Of a stretch of DNA of 64,000 bases, positions 42,338 to 51,276 are shown in pieces. The translations under genes and the position numbers were made by a program. Each line of letters opens with the position of its first letter. Position 1 is the stretch's first letter. Under the pieces are notes generated by a model. The model was not told the DNA's origin. It was given only the letters and a program-made list of their open reading frames with translations, and made no database searches. The stretch is from Pseudoalteromonas flavipulchra NCIMB 2033 = ATCC BAA-314 (GTDB taxonomy: Bacteria > Pseudomonadota > Gammaproteobacteria > Enterobacterales > Alteromonadaceae), in assembly GCA_000814665.1 (NCBI GenBank), contig JWIH01000020.1, forward strand, positions 434,001-498,000, given 5' to 3'.

Positions 42338-43210
42338 TCAGAATAAGTTAGCTGTTTCGTTATAAAGCCACTGCAAAATAGGGCCTTTGCTTTGATCTCT
42401 GCGTTGCACTATGCCCATTTCGACGACTAGAGGGTTAGGGATATGTTCGGTTGATAGCTCGAACAGTTCTCCCATGTACCACGGCGTATTGACAACATGT
42501 TCAGGTACTAATGCCCAACCAACGCCTCTAATGACTAAACCCATGATGTAATAGTAACTGTCAATGTGCCAGTGACTTGTGGATATGGCTTGTGACTGAG
42601 TATTACCAATGCGGTCGCGTATTACGAGCTGCCGATGTCGATTTAGCTCTTCAATACTCGGGGCTGGATGTTGTGCCAGCGGGTGGTGAGGGGAGCAGAT
42701 CAAGATTTGTTTAAAGCTGTTTATCGAAGTGAAATCCAGCGATTCTGGCAATGGTTTTTGGTGAAATAAAATGCCTATTTCTGCCCTTTTTGCGCTTACC
42801 CATTGTGCAATGTCGTCTTGAGAGCCATTAATAATGGCTAATTTTAATAACGGAAATTGCTGAGCTAATCGTTCAAACAAAGATTCAAATGCGATGATGG
42901 GTACTGCTTCATCCATGGCAACGGTGAGAGACACCTCTTCGCCACTATTAAGAGAATTGGCTCTTGATTGCAGTCGCTGACACTGCATGAGCACCGCTTC
43001 GGCTTCTTTAAACAGATCGAGACCAGCTTGATTTAACACAGGCAGCCTGGCGGAGCGGTCAAAAAGTGCAAAGCCTAGATCGGCTTCCAGATTGGCAATT
43101 GCGGTGCTGACCCGAGATTGTGCCTTTCCCAAGTATCTTGCCGCAGCTGAAAATGACCCCAACTTGACGGCGGTGACAAAGGCTTCAAGTTGATCGAGTG
43201 TCCAATGCAT
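42338..43210 (-). CDS. LysR-family transcriptional regulator
   Basis: This 290-residue regulator has the LysR winged HTH (LEAFVTAVKLGSFSAAARYLGKAQSRVSTAIANLEADLG, about residues 8-46), then the effector-binding domain (SLTVAMDEAVPIIAFESLF, RAEIGILFHQ, GWALVPEHVVNTPW). It is divergent from the MATE efflux gene across 94 bp. A perfect 15-bp palindrome 13 bp from its start is its probable binding site. The inducer may be the substrate exported by the pump; this is inferred. Confidence 0.89.
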   Translation of the reverse strand: MHWTLDQLEAFVTAVKLGSFSAAARYLGKAQSRVSTAIANLEADLGFALFDRSARLPVLNQAGLDLFKEAEAVLMQCQRLQSRANSLNSGEEVSLTVAMDEAVPIIAFESLFERLAQQFPLLKLAIINGSQDDIAQWVSAKRAEIGILFHQKPLPESLDFTSINSFKQILICSPHHPLAQHPAPSIEELNRHRQLVIRDRIGNTQSQAISTSHWHIDSYYYIMGLVIRGVGWALVPEHVVNTPWYMGELFELSTEHIPNPLVVEMGIVQRRDQSKGPILQWLYNETANLF

Positions 43211-43222
43211 AATGATTAACCT

Positions 43223-43237
43223 ATCCGAATTTCGGAT
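43223..43237. promoter_or_regulatory. LysR binding-site palindrome
   Basis: ATCCGAA-T-TTCGGAT is a perfect 15-bp palindrome in the LysR/MATE gap, of the T-N11-A type used by LysR regulators. It lies between the LysR start and the MATE promoter. Confidence 0.7.
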
Positions 43238-43248
43238 GGATACTAACT

Positions 43249-43277
43249 TTGACCAATCTCAATTACAAGGATAATAA
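43249..43277 (+). promoter_or_regulatory. Promoter of the MATE gene
   Basis: TTGACC (43249-43254) and TAATAA (43272-43277) are separated by 17 bp, close to the sigma-70 consensus, and lie 28 bp before the MATE start codon. Confidence 0.65.
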
Positions 43278-43304
43278 CGGTTTTTCTTGCTTAAGGATTT
43301 CATC

Positions 43305-44678
43305 ATGCTGTTAGATTCAGCGAGCAAAACTCCCACAAAAGACGCTAACGTTACCCGCACTTTTTGGCGTTATACTATCCCTGCCGTTGTCGCAATGGTG
43401 GTCAACGGATTGTACCAAATCGTCGATGGTATTTTTATTGGTCACTACCTTGGTGCTCAGGGGTTGGCCGCTGTAAACCTTGCTTGGCCCATTATCGGGA
43501 TCATTATTGGTTTTGGCGTTTTAGTCGGGATAGGATCTGGCAGTTTGCTGTCGATTTATCGTGGCGCTGGCGACAATACAGGTGTGCCGCAGCTGATGAG
43601 CACCAGCTTTTGGCTCATCGCTATCTTGACTGTGGTTGCAATGATTGTCCTTGTATTATTCGGACCGAGTTTGCTCGAGCTTCAAGGTGCATCGGGCGAG
43701 CTTTTACATTCCAGTTTGGCCTACTTACAGGTATGGAATTGGGGTGCTGGGGTTACCATTGCGGCAGGTGCGCTGCCGTTACTACTAAGAAACAACGGTA
43801 AACCAGAAATGGCAACAGCTTTGCTAATTATAGGGGCGCTCAGCAATATAGTGCTCGATTATTTTATGATTGTGAACATGCAATGGCAACTGCCTGGTGC
43901 TGCACTTGCTACGCTGATTTCACAAGGGATAGTCGCACTTGCAGCGCTCTACTTTTTGCTCACTTCTGGTGACGAAAGTAAACCCAAAGGCGCGTTTAAT
44001 CAGCCACTAGCTCTGGAAATACTAAAGCAAGGCGCTGCAGGGTTGGTGATGTTTTTATATTTTGGCTTTATCGTTGCGTTACACAACAAGCAGTTGCTGA
44101 TATTTGCCAGTGAAGTTGAGGTGGCAGCTTTCGCTGTGGTTGGTTACCTTGGCGTTATTTACTATTTTATCGCAGAAGGCGTAGCGAATGGTGTCCAGCC
44201 GCCCATCAGTTATTATTATGGAGCAGGCCTTTACCAGCGCATTCACACTATGTTTAAGCTGGCACTCAAAGTGAGCTTGGGTGTTGGTGTGATGATGGTA
44301 ACGATGTTTTATCTGTTTCCGAAGGATGTACTTGGGCTCTTCAGTGAGGATTTGGCTTTGCTCAACGCGGCCGAGCGTGGTTTGCAGCTGCATCTATCCA
44401 CGTTATTCTTGGATGGCTTTATATTTCTTACCTCGATGTACTTTGTTGCGGTAGGTAAAGGCGGTAAAGCGTTGGCTATTTCGCTTGGAAATATGTTGGT
44501 GCAATTGCCGTTTTTATATTTATTGCCCTTCTGGTTTGGTGTTGATGGGGTGTGGCTTGCGGTACCTATCTCAAACATCACGTTAACCGTTATTATCATC
44601 CCTCTACTTTGGCGTGATTTATATCAGTTAAAGCATGCTGATATGGAAGCTACGTCAGGTGATAAGCAGTGCGCTTAG
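43305..44678 (+). CDS. MATE-family efflux transporter
   Basis: This 457-residue membrane protein has 12 predicted helices. The opening TFWRYTIPAVVAMVVNGLYQIVDGIFIGHYLG and the central LLLRNNGKPEMATALLIIGALSNIVLDYFMIVNM match the two halves of MATE transporters, which export drugs and dyes in exchange for sodium or protons. AAGGA lies 7 bases before ATG 43305; the frame opens earlier with a TTG at 43287 that is less likely. It is divergent from a LysR regulator. A terminator follows. Confidence 0.92.
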   Translation: MLLDSASKTPTKDANVTRTFWRYTIPAVVAMVVNGLYQIVDGIFIGHYLGAQGLAAVNLAWPIIGIIIGFGVLVGIGSGSLLSIYRGAGDNTGVPQLMSTSFWLIAILTVVAMIVLVLFGPSLLELQGASGELLHSSLAYLQVWNWGAGVTIAAGALPLLLRNNGKPEMATALLIIGALSNIVLDYFMIVNMQWQLPGAALATLISQGIVALAALYFLLTSGDESKPKGAFNQPLALEILKQGAAGLVMFLYFGFIVALHNKQLLIFASEVEVAAFAVVGYLGVIYYFIAEGVANGVQPPISYYYGAGLYQRIHTMFKLALKVSLGVGVMMVTMFYLFPKDVLGLFSEDLALLNAAERGLQLHLSTLFLDGFIFLTSMYFVAVGKGGKALAISLGNMLVQLPFLYLLPFWFGVDGVWLAVPISNITLTVIIIPLLWRDLYQLKHADMEATSGDKQCA

Positions 44679-44689
44679 TTGCATACTGT

Positions 44690-44714
44690 AGGCGCTTATT
44701 TTAAGCGCCTTCTT
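44690..44714. terminator. Bidirectional terminator after the MATE gene
   Basis: AGGCGCTTA (44690-44698) pairs perfectly with TAAGCGCCT (44702-44710) across TTT, between the convergent MATE and reductase genes. Confidence 0.8.
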
Positions 44715-44718
44715 AGGG

Positions 44719-45252
44719 TTATCTTTGGCGTATGTAGTAATTTTTTACCACGCAATCTAAATATCTCACAGTATTCACATGTCTAAATTTAAGTGGTTCG
44801 TTTAATTTTCCGAATAAAGGTGTTCCACCACCTAAAATAGTTGGAATGGTCGTGATAATTAGCTCATCAATGAGATCTTGTTGAAGAAAGCTTTGTATGG
44901 TTTTTCCGCCATCAATGTAAAGGTTTTTAAAGCCCAGCTGAGCCAGTTGTTTGACGATATCTGTCAGTTCACCTCGCACAAGCGATACCTTATCTGAAAA
45001 AACTTTTGGTACTTCTTTAAGCGTATTACTTAATACAAAAACAGGTTTATTGTATGGCCATTCGCAATCAAATCCTTGGATTGTCTCAAAGGTATTACGT
45101 CCCATGATGATGGCATCTACGCGGGCCATAAAATCGGCGAACCCCAAGTCTGAACCTTCAGGGTTGGGTAAATCGTGTAGCCAGTCTAAGCAGTTGTTTT
45201 TATCTGCGATAAAGCCGTCTAGGCTTGCCCCAATATAGACGATGTTTGCCAT
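44719..45252 (-). CDS. Dihydrofolate-reductase-like (RibD C-terminal) protein
   Basis: A 177-residue protein starting ANIVYIGASLDGFIADKNNCLDWL, the typical start of the RibD C-terminal/dihydrofolate reductase-like family, with AIIMGRNTFETIQGFDCEWPY and NLYIDGGKTIQSFLQQ. Such proteins are NADPH-dependent reductases of unknown substrate and are frequently linked to TetR-type regulators. ATG 45252 is chosen over a TTG at 45264. It is divergent from a TetR gene, with a 41-bp palindrome between them. Confidence 0.87.
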   Translation of the reverse strand: MANIVYIGASLDGFIADKNNCLDWLHDLPNPEGSDLGFADFMARVDAIIMGRNTFETIQGFDCEWPYNKPVFVLSNTLKEVPKVFSDKVSLVRGELTDIVKQLAQLGFKNLYIDGGKTIQSFLQQDLIDELIITTIPTILGGGTPLFGKLNEPLKFRHVNTVRYLDCVVKNYYIRQR

Positions 45253-45283
45253 TTTATACTCCAATTGAACCCTAAACTATTTC

Positions 45284-45324
45284 AAGATAAAATAAATTCT
45301 ACAGTGTAGAATTTATTTTATCTT
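45284..45324. promoter_or_regulatory. 41-bp perfect palindromic operator
   Basis: The 20-base arms at 45284-45303 and 45305-45324 are exact inverse copies around the single central G at 45304. The left arm reads AAGATAAAATAAATTCTACA. It sits 32 bp from the reductase start and 15 bp from the tetR start, so it can control both. TetR-type dimers bind such long palindromes. Confidence 0.88.
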
Positions 45325-45338
45325 AGCGAGAGTAAACT

Positions 45339-45896
45339 ATGAGTGTCAAGGATAAGAAGCGTGGCCGACCGTTAGCGGAAGGTGAAGCACTAAGTCAGGA
45401 GCGGATCATACAAGCAGCCAAATTGCAGATGAAGGAAAGTAGAAAAGTGCCTAGTATTCGAGCGTTGGCGAGCAGCCTACATGTCGATGCGATGGCAATT
45501 TATCACTACTTTAAAAACAAACAGGCTTTGCTCGAAGCTTTGACCTGCTCTTTAGTCGATGAAATATATGAACCTAGCTGCGATGAACAGTGGCAAACAG
45601 AACTGCAAAAGCTCAGTGCAAGTTATTTACAGCTACTCGACGACTATCCAGGGTTGTTAACTGTGCTGCTGTCAATGGACTCAGAGGGTCCAGCTCAAGT
45701 ATTTCAAACTCGATTTGAAGAAGTGACTCAAACGCTTGAATTACAGGGGCAGGTACAACAAGATGCGATTTGCTTACTGGTTGATTATTTACATGGGGTA
45801 GCACTTGCTATGGAGTGTAACCCAGATAGAGAAGCGTTAAATGTCTCGATGACAAACGGTGCAATTGCACTAATTTGTAAAGCGATTGAGGCTTAA
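45339..45896 (+). CDS. TetR-family transcriptional regulator
   Basis: This 185-residue regulator opens with a basic stretch (MSVKDKKRGRPLAEG), then the TetR HTH (IRALASSLHVDAMAIYHYFKNKQALLEAL, about residues 39-67). The C-terminal part is the ligand-binding domain, similar to the TetR_C group of the tetracycline-type repressors. It is divergent from a RibD-type reductase gene, and the 41-bp palindrome between them is its likely operator. The effector is unknown. GCGAGAG is upstream of the ATG. Confidence 0.88.
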   Translation: MSVKDKKRGRPLAEGEALSQERIIQAAKLQMKESRKVPSIRALASSLHVDAMAIYHYFKNKQALLEALTCSLVDEIYEPSCDEQWQTELQKLSASYLQLLDDYPGLLTVLLSMDSEGPAQVFQTRFEEVTQTLELQGQVQQDAICLLVDYLHGVALAMECNPDREALNVSMTNGAIALICKAIEA

Positions 45897-45916
45897 GTGT
45901 CATTGCGTTGTGGCGT

Positions 45917-45933
45917 TGTAAAGGGGCATTACA
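45917..45933. promoter_or_regulatory. 17-bp palindrome TGTAAAG-GGG-CATTACA
   Basis: This site lies 21 bp after the TetR stop and before the convergent AraC gene. It belongs to the recurring TGTAAAG palindrome set. It has no clear gene assignment. Confidence 0.4.
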
Positions 45934-45955
45934 AAGCGTTTAGGCAAAGTACCTG

Positions 45956-46750
45956 TTAGGGACGCTTGAGATAGCGGTTTGGAGTGGTACCGATTATTTC
46001 TTTAAAATCTCTTATAAGGTGGGACTGATCGGTATAGTTCAACTGAGCAACAATGTCTGCCATTGTAGTCGCATCAGATTCAAGCAGTGCAAGCGCTTGG
46101 TGCAGGCGATACTTTCGAATTAGCCATTTGGGACTAAAACCGATGTAATGTTGGCAAAGCCTTTGTATTTGTCGTATTGGCATGTCGCATTGTTTGGCCA
46201 GTTGCTCAACCGTAAAAATATCGCTGTGATCTTGCAAAGTGTTGAGAATATCTTCAGCCATAGCAGCACCTGTGCTTTGAGGGAGTGTAAACGACATTAA
46301 AAATTGTGATAGCACTTTTACCCGCTCTGCATCATCACTTGCCGTTGCTAATGAAGAAACAAGTGAACTTGACGGCACATCGCAAAGATGCTCCCAAGAA
46401 AAGGTTTTATCGACACATGCCAAAGGGGTGATATCAAATCGTTCTACTAGGGCTCCGACCCTAAATTTAACCCCCAAGATCTGCCCTTTTCCATGCATTG
46501 TGTAATTGTATACTTTGCTTACAGGGCCAATAATTTTTATTTCATCGGTACTTAGCAGTAAATGAAAGTTGGGATCAGGTAAGTTTCTTTGTGTATGGGT
46601 TTTATTATCCGGCAAACTCCAGTCGACAAACCAAAATTGCTCGACAAGACCTTTTAACTCTGTGCATGGGAAATACCGTCTAAGCTGGTAATTTGGAGCG
46701 CTTTGTTGTTGGTGAAGTACGCCGTTGATTGGGCTAAGGTTAGATTTCAT
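45956..46750 (-). CDS. AraC-family transcriptional regulator
   Basis: This 264-residue regulator has an N-terminal DUF6597-type domain (QLRRYFPCTELKGLVEQFWFVDW, PDPNFHLLLS, GKGQILGVKFRVGAL) and a C-terminal AraC double HTH (IFTVEQLAKQCDMPIRQIQRLCQHYIG, TMADIVAQLNYTDQSHLIRDFKEIIGTTPNRYLKR). Start 46750 has AAGG just upstream; the frame runs to 46900 but this is not family-like. It is divergent from the DUF3224 gene, its likely target. Confidence 0.87.
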   Translation of the reverse strand: MKSNLSPINGVLHQQQSAPNYQLRRYFPCTELKGLVEQFWFVDWSLPDNKTHTQRNLPDPNFHLLLSTDEIKIIGPVSKVYNYTMHGKGQILGVKFRVGALVERFDITPLACVDKTFSWEHLCDVPSSSLVSSLATASDDAERVKVLSQFLMSFTLPQSTGAAMAEDILNTLQDHSDIFTVEQLAKQCDMPIRQIQRLCQHYIGFSPKWLIRKYRLHQALALLESDATTMADIVAQLNYTDQSHLIRDFKEIIGTTPNRYLKRP

Positions 46751-46894
46751 CGCTGCCTTGTTATGGATCGAGCTCTTTGTTTGTTGTCGTGTTTTTACAA
46801 TACCGATTTTAATTTGCGTGCTAGATTTAAAACAAGCTGCATGAAACTGCAGAGCAAGGTCAAACTCTTCTACTATAAAATTAAGGGAAATGCG

Positions 46895-47275
46895 ATGCAA
46901 CTAACAGGTGTGTACGAAATTATCAATTGGCAAGAAACCACAGAAAAACAATTTGATGATGGTGCTAAACTCTCCAAAGCCGTGGTGAGCCTCAGTTATG
47001 AAGGCGAAATTGAAGGCAGTAGCGAAGTTTATTATCAGCTTCACTATACTGAAGAGGGAGATGTTGAGTTTAATGGCTTTGAAGCAGTAATCGGGTGCTT
47101 TTCTGGGCAACAGGGGAAGGTTGTATTGATGCACGATGGTCGTTTTAAGCACGGTAAAGCACATAGTAATTTTACGGTGGTACAGAGCGATGTTGGCGCG
47201 ATTGCGGTGGGTGATAAAGGGTCATTTGAGTCGACAGAGGGAAAAAAGGCAAACTACCAAATAACACATAACTGA
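46895..47275 (+). CDS. DUF3224 protein
   Basis: This 126-residue protein matches DUF3224, small beta-barrel proteins resembling allene-oxide-cyclase-like folds: LTGVYEIINWQETTEKQF, LSKAVVSLSYEGEIEGSSEVYYQLHY and GAIAVGDKGSFESTEG. The function of the family is unknown. TAAGGGAA precedes ATG 46895. The reading frame extends upstream but without family similarity. It is divergent from an AraC regulator. Confidence 0.83.
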   Translation: MQLTGVYEIINWQETTEKQFDDGAKLSKAVVSLSYEGEIEGSSEVYYQLHYTEEGDVEFNGFEAVIGCFSGQQGKVVLMHDGRFKHGKAHSNFTVVQSDVGAIAVGDKGSFESTEGKKANYQITHN

Positions 47276-47294
47276 TAGCTTCAATGTTATTACG

Positions 47295-47912
47295 CTAGGC
47301 TAAGTAGCGGTGTCTTCTCATGTCTAGCGTGTACAGCGCATCAACTAACTCAGCAAAGTGACTAATGACGACATCTGCTTGCTCTGCGTAGTGAGGTTTG
47401 TCATTGGGGGCAAACAAGCATGACGGCATATTGGCGTTATGTGCCGCCTCTATATCGTAGAGGTAATCGCCAACATAAACACATTGATAAGGTGGCACTT
47501 GCCAGGTCTGAGCAACTTGCAGCAGCGCGGCTGGGTCTGGTTTAGCTGGCGCGTCGTCTCTCGTCAAAATCAATGGAATTGGCAATCCCGCTATTTTAAG
47601 CTTCAATCGCGCCGCTTTCGCAAAGTTTCTGGTCACAACGGCAAGCGGGACCCCCATTCTCGAAAGATGCCCAATGGATTCCTTAACCCCAGGAATAACT
47701 TCACAGTGCTGTGCGTCACATAATTCATGTTGGTGGACGATGTTCATGGCCTCTTCACGCATATAAGGTGAAGGCAATCCACTGATAAAACTGAGTAAGT
47801 CTTGCCCTACCGGACAGCCAATTTGTGCCCGAATAAGTGAGAAGTCGAGTTCAGATGTCACTAGTGTGCCATCTAGGTCAAAAATGATGCCTTTAACCGG
47901 TATCCTATCCAT
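47295..47912 (-). CDS. HAD-family hydrolase (phosphoglycolate-phosphatase-like)
   Basis: A 205-residue protein with HAD motif I at KGIIFDLDGTLVTSELDFS (D12 and D14), motif II at LAVVTRNFAKAAR, motif III around RDDAPAKPDP and motif IV at CVYVGDYLYDIEAAHNANM. Such enzymes hydrolyse small phosphomonoesters; the substrate is undefined. AAGGA lies 8 bases before ATG 47912; the frame extends to 47936. It converges with the DUF3224 gene. Confidence 0.86.
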   Translation of the reverse strand: MDRIPVKGIIFDLDGTLVTSELDFSLIRAQIGCPVGQDLLSFISGLPSPYMREEAMNIVHQHELCDAQHCEVIPGVKESIGHLSRMGVPLAVVTRNFAKAARLKLKIAGLPIPLILTRDDAPAKPDPAALLQVAQTWQVPPYQCVYVGDYLYDIEAAHNANMPSCLFAPNDKPHYAEQADVVISHFAELVDALYTLDMRRHRYLA

Positions 47913-48071
47913 TTTTAATATCCTTTGGTTTCGCATGTGTACTGCGTAGCCCTACTTAAAGGTAGGTACGTAATTGAAGTTTGTAAAGATCAAGACGATG
48001 GAGTTTTGCTTTTGCGAGATGAGTGGCTCACTGAGGGTAACAGTGAGCCACTTTTTAGACTTTTCGAAGTT

Positions 48072-50573
48072 TTATGCGAGTTTGCGTAGTAGCCCTTGCG
48101 TGTTTTGTTTCATAGTGTTCGCCACCATAAAGTAACCAATCACAGCGACGAACGTTGCGCCAGTTGCAGGCCCTAATAGCCAAATATAGGGGTGTAAGCG
48201 GCCATCTACATCGAATGTTTGGACTTGGATCACAAAAAGTGCAATGTCACTGACCACGGCAGCTACCAGCCCTGCCAATCCGCCAAGTAATAAAAACTCA
48301 TAAAGCGTGGCGAGTTTTATCAAACGACCTTTGGCACCGAGTGTGCGCAAGATAACGATTTCTTGCATACGTTCGGCAAGGCTCGCCTGAACCTGAGAAA
48401 TGAGCACCAAAGAACCGCTGATAAGCACGATACTAAGTACAAAGCTAATCGCCAGTGAGACTTGAGAAATCATCGACTGCGCCTGTTTGAGCTGGCTTTG
48501 AATGTCTATCATGCTAATTGTTGGATACGCCTTCAAAAACTGACTAATAACCTTAGTGTCTGCTATTTCAAGCTTGGCGGCAGTAAAGTAAGTCACTGGG
48601 AATTGGCCGGCGATTTTATCGTTAAATATCATCACAAAGTTAGGTTTCAGCGAGCCCCAATTGACACTACGTAAACTCGTCACTTTGGCTTCAATTGTTT
48701 GGCTATTGATTAGGAAGCTAAGCGTGTCCCCCACTTTTATCCCTACCCGCTCGGCAAGCCCCTGGGCGACGGAAACTTGAAGTGCATCAGAGTCATCAAA
48801 CCACTCACCATCGACTACTTCATTGCCCGCTGGCAATTCATCTAGCCAGGTAAGGTTGAGCTCTCGCCCTACCCCTTCTCGTGCATCTTCGTCTTTTTCT
48901 TCACCTTCTTGTAGTGAGACCCGGCGCGCAAATTCTTCGCCATTCAGCGCATTGACACGGCCCAAAAAGACGGGATAAAAATGTTCATGCTTGATGCCAC
49001 TTTCATCGAGTTTGCTTTGCATTGGCTGAATTTCTTGTTCCATGATATTGATAAAAAACGCATTGGGTGCGTCTTCTGGAACTTGCATCTGCCAATCTGA
49101 GATCATGTCATTTTTCAGCACCACTAAAAACAACATTAATTTGATAGCCAGAGCAAAGCTAATAAGCTGTACCGCATTTGCATTGGCACGTTTTTGCAGT
49201 GTGGCAATGGCAAGAGACCAACTTGAGCCTGGGCTCAACCCCAGTTTTCTGCCCGCTGAAAATAACAGTCGTGAGATCACGTATAGCACGGCCATGAGTA
49301 GCAAGGTTGCGCCGAATAAAATCGCGGTGATCTTAATATCGCGACTAAATAGCCACATTAACCCAAAAATAGTTAATACAGAGAGCGCCATATGAATTCG
49401 GCTAATCGCAATGGTGTCTCCAAGATTACGTCTTAGGACGCGCAGCGGCGGGATATCAAATAAATCTAATAGTGGTTTTAATGAAAACATCATTGCACAC
49501 ACCACACCCACGGCAATGCTCAACAGCCAAGGCCTAAAGCCGGCTTCAGGCAGGGCTGTATCCATAAAGTTAATCAGGTAAGCGGCCCCAACACTTTGCA
49601 GTCCGTAACCAATTGCAAGACCAACCACAACGGAAAAAAAGGTCACTAAAGAAAGGTGTAATAGATAAATACGACGGATGGTTTTGCGACTACCGCCGAG
49701 CGTTTTCATCATGGCGACAGGATCATATTGGCGCTCACAATAGCGCTTTGCAGATACCGCCATCGCCACAGCAGCGAGCATGATCCCAAATAGTCCAGCA
49801 AGGAGCAAAAAGCTCTCCGAGCGAGCTAAGTTTTCACCCAAAGGTGATTGCCTGTCTTTTATTCCCTGCCAAGATTGGTTGCTCTTGAGTTGCGGCTTGA
49901 GCCAAGTGTAGTACTCTCCCAGCTGCTGCTCTGAGCCCGAAAATAGTAGGCGGTAAAATACTCGGCTCCCGGGTTGAATGGCTTTAGTCACCGCAATATC
50001 ATCATAATTAATAAGGACGCGTTTGTTCCCCGCCAGCGAGAAGAAAGGGGCATCAGGCTCGCTAATGAGCACCTTACTCACGGTAAACTGCCCTGCCCCT
50101 ATTTCTACCACGTCGCCAATGTTAAGGCCAAGGGAATAAAACAAGCCTTCGCTGAGCCATACATTACCCTTTTTCGGAGCGGCTTGAACTTGGTAATTCT
50201 CGCCATTAAGGCTGTCTCTTAAAGTAAGTTTACCTCTCAGTGGATATGTCTCTGTCACCGCTTTTAGCGCGCCAAGTATTAACTCATCGTTGGCAAATAA
50301 CATCGAGTCAAAATACACTTGCTTAGCGGTATTTAAGCCAAACTCTCGTGCTGTGGTCAGTACTCGGTCGTCGAAATCATGATTGCTTGAAAGCCGCCTG
50401 TCAGCAGCAATAAAATCTGCGGATTTTTGTTCTAAATTCAAACGGATCCGCTCGGTAATGGAAGACAAGCTAAACACTGTCAATACTGCAAGCGCAATTG
50501 CAGCTAGGATGATGGTGAGCTCGCCCCGTCTAAATTCCCTTGAGAATAAAGTAAGTGCTAACTTAAACCACAT
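48072..50573 (-). CDS. ybbP: ABC transporter permease, FtsX-like (YbbP)
   Basis: This 833-residue membrane protein belongs to the MacB/FtsX permease superfamily in the YbbP form, with two FtsX domains. The first helix follows FSREFRRGELTIILAAIALAVLTVF. An extracytoplasmic domain precedes AGLFGIMLAAVAMAVSAKRYCERQYDPVAMMKTLGGSRKTIRR. The last domain ends SLAERMQEIVILRTLGAKGRLIKLATLYEF. It overlaps the ATPase gene by 11 bp and is next to tesA, the same layout as E. coli ybbP-ybbA-tesA. The substrate is unknown; lipid or lipoprotein movement is possible. Confidence 0.9.
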   Translation of the reverse strand: MWFKLALTLFSREFRRGELTIILAAIALAVLTVFSLSSITERIRLNLEQKSADFIAADRRLSSNHDFDDRVLTTAREFGLNTAKQVYFDSMLFANDELILGALKAVTETYPLRGKLTLRDSLNGENYQVQAAPKKGNVWLSEGLFYSLGLNIGDVVEIGAGQFTVSKVLISEPDAPFFSLAGNKRVLINYDDIAVTKAIQPGSRVFYRLLFSGSEQQLGEYYTWLKPQLKSNQSWQGIKDRQSPLGENLARSESFLLLAGLFGIMLAAVAMAVSAKRYCERQYDPVAMMKTLGGSRKTIRRIYLLHLSLVTFFSVVVGLAIGYGLQSVGAAYLINFMDTALPEAGFRPWLLSIAVGVVCAMMFSLKPLLDLFDIPPLRVLRRNLGDTIAISRIHMALSVLTIFGLMWLFSRDIKITAILFGATLLLMAVLYVISRLLFSAGRKLGLSPGSSWSLAIATLQKRANANAVQLISFALAIKLMLFLVVLKNDMISDWQMQVPEDAPNAFFINIMEQEIQPMQSKLDESGIKHEHFYPVFLGRVNALNGEEFARRVSLQEGEEKDEDAREGVGRELNLTWLDELPAGNEVVDGEWFDDSDALQVSVAQGLAERVGIKVGDTLSFLINSQTIEAKVTSLRSVNWGSLKPNFVMIFNDKIAGQFPVTYFTAAKLEIADTKVISQFLKAYPTISMIDIQSQLKQAQSMISQVSLAISFVLSIVLISGSLVLISQVQASLAERMQEIVILRTLGAKGRLIKLATLYEFLLLGGLAGLVAAVVSDIALFVIQVQTFDVDGRLHPYIWLLGPATGATFVAVIGYFMVANTMKQNTQGLLRKLA

Positions 50574-51276
50574 TGACGGCCGCTCCTTGTTTTATTACTT
50601 CTAATTTCCCAGCTTCAATATGAATGATGCGGTCACACTGTTGAGCGAGTTGCTCATCATGGGTAACAAGAACCAAAGTGGTGCCATTCTCTTTGTTTAG
50701 GTCAAACAGTAAACGCTCGATAAGATGGCCGTTTTTACTGTCTAAATTGGCCGATGGCTCGTCGGCGAATAAGATCTTGGGCTTGCCAACAAAGGCTCTG
50801 GCGATGGCTACTCGTTGCTGTTCGCCACCCGAAAGTTGTGAAGGATAGTGCGTTAGACGATGGGACAAGCCGACCTTTTCTAATAACTCTGTCGCTTGAT
50901 TTTTTGCACCTTTGTCCCCAGCTAATTCAGCAGGAAGCATCACATTTTCAAGCGCCGTTAGGCTTTGCACTAGCATAAATGACTGAAATACGAAGCCGAC
51001 TTTTTCTGCTCGCAGTTGAGCTCGAGCTTCTTCATCCATTTTTTGTAATGATTCGCCATCTAAATGAACTTCTCCTTTGGATGCGATATCTAAGCCGGCA
51101 AGCAAACTAAGTAAGGTTGACTTACCAGAGCCAGAAGCGCCAACGATTGCCACGGACTCACCTGACTTGACAGTGAAATCGATATCACTAAGGATAGTGA
51201 GATTACCTTCGACGGTAGAGACCTGTTTAGTAAGGCCTTTTACTTGGATCATATTTAACTGAGAAAGCACTGACAT
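50563..51276 (-). CDS. ybbA: ABC transporter ATP-binding protein (YbbA)
   Basis: This 237-residue ATPase has Walker A GASGSGKST, signature LSGGEQQRVAIARAF and Walker B ILFADEPSANLD. It belongs to the LolD/MacB ATPase group that powers YbbP. Starts at 51276 (MSVLSQLNM, with AGGAAA upstream) or 51252 (MIQVKG) are possible. The first start codon overlaps the tesA start on the other strand in a shared CATG, an exceptional layout; the second would avoid this. The gene is divergent from tesA. Confidence 0.92.
   Translation of the reverse strand: MSVLSQLNMIQVKGLTKQVSTVEGNLTILSDIDFTVKSGESVAIVGASGSGKSTLLSLLAGLDIASKGEVHLDGESLQKMDEEARAQLRAEKVGFVFQSFMLVQSLTALENVMLPAELAGDKGAKNQATELLEKVGLSHRLTHYPSQLSGGEQQRVAIARAFVGKPKILFADEPSANLDSKNGHLIERLLFDLNKENGTTLVLVTHDEQLAQQCDRIIHIEAGKLEVIKQGAAVNVV

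Noticed and set aside
43364-43801. 145-codon plus-strand frame inside the MATE gene
   Set aside because: It is a shifted frame of a strong membrane transporter gene, cysteine/tryptophan-rich as expected from frame-shifted hydrophobic codons.
46703-46894. Upstream extension of the DUF3224 gene
   Set aside because: It overlaps the divergent AraC gene and does not resemble the family.
47439-47723. Plus-strand frame inside the HAD gene
   Set aside because: Antisense to clear HAD motifs and without a ribosome binding site.
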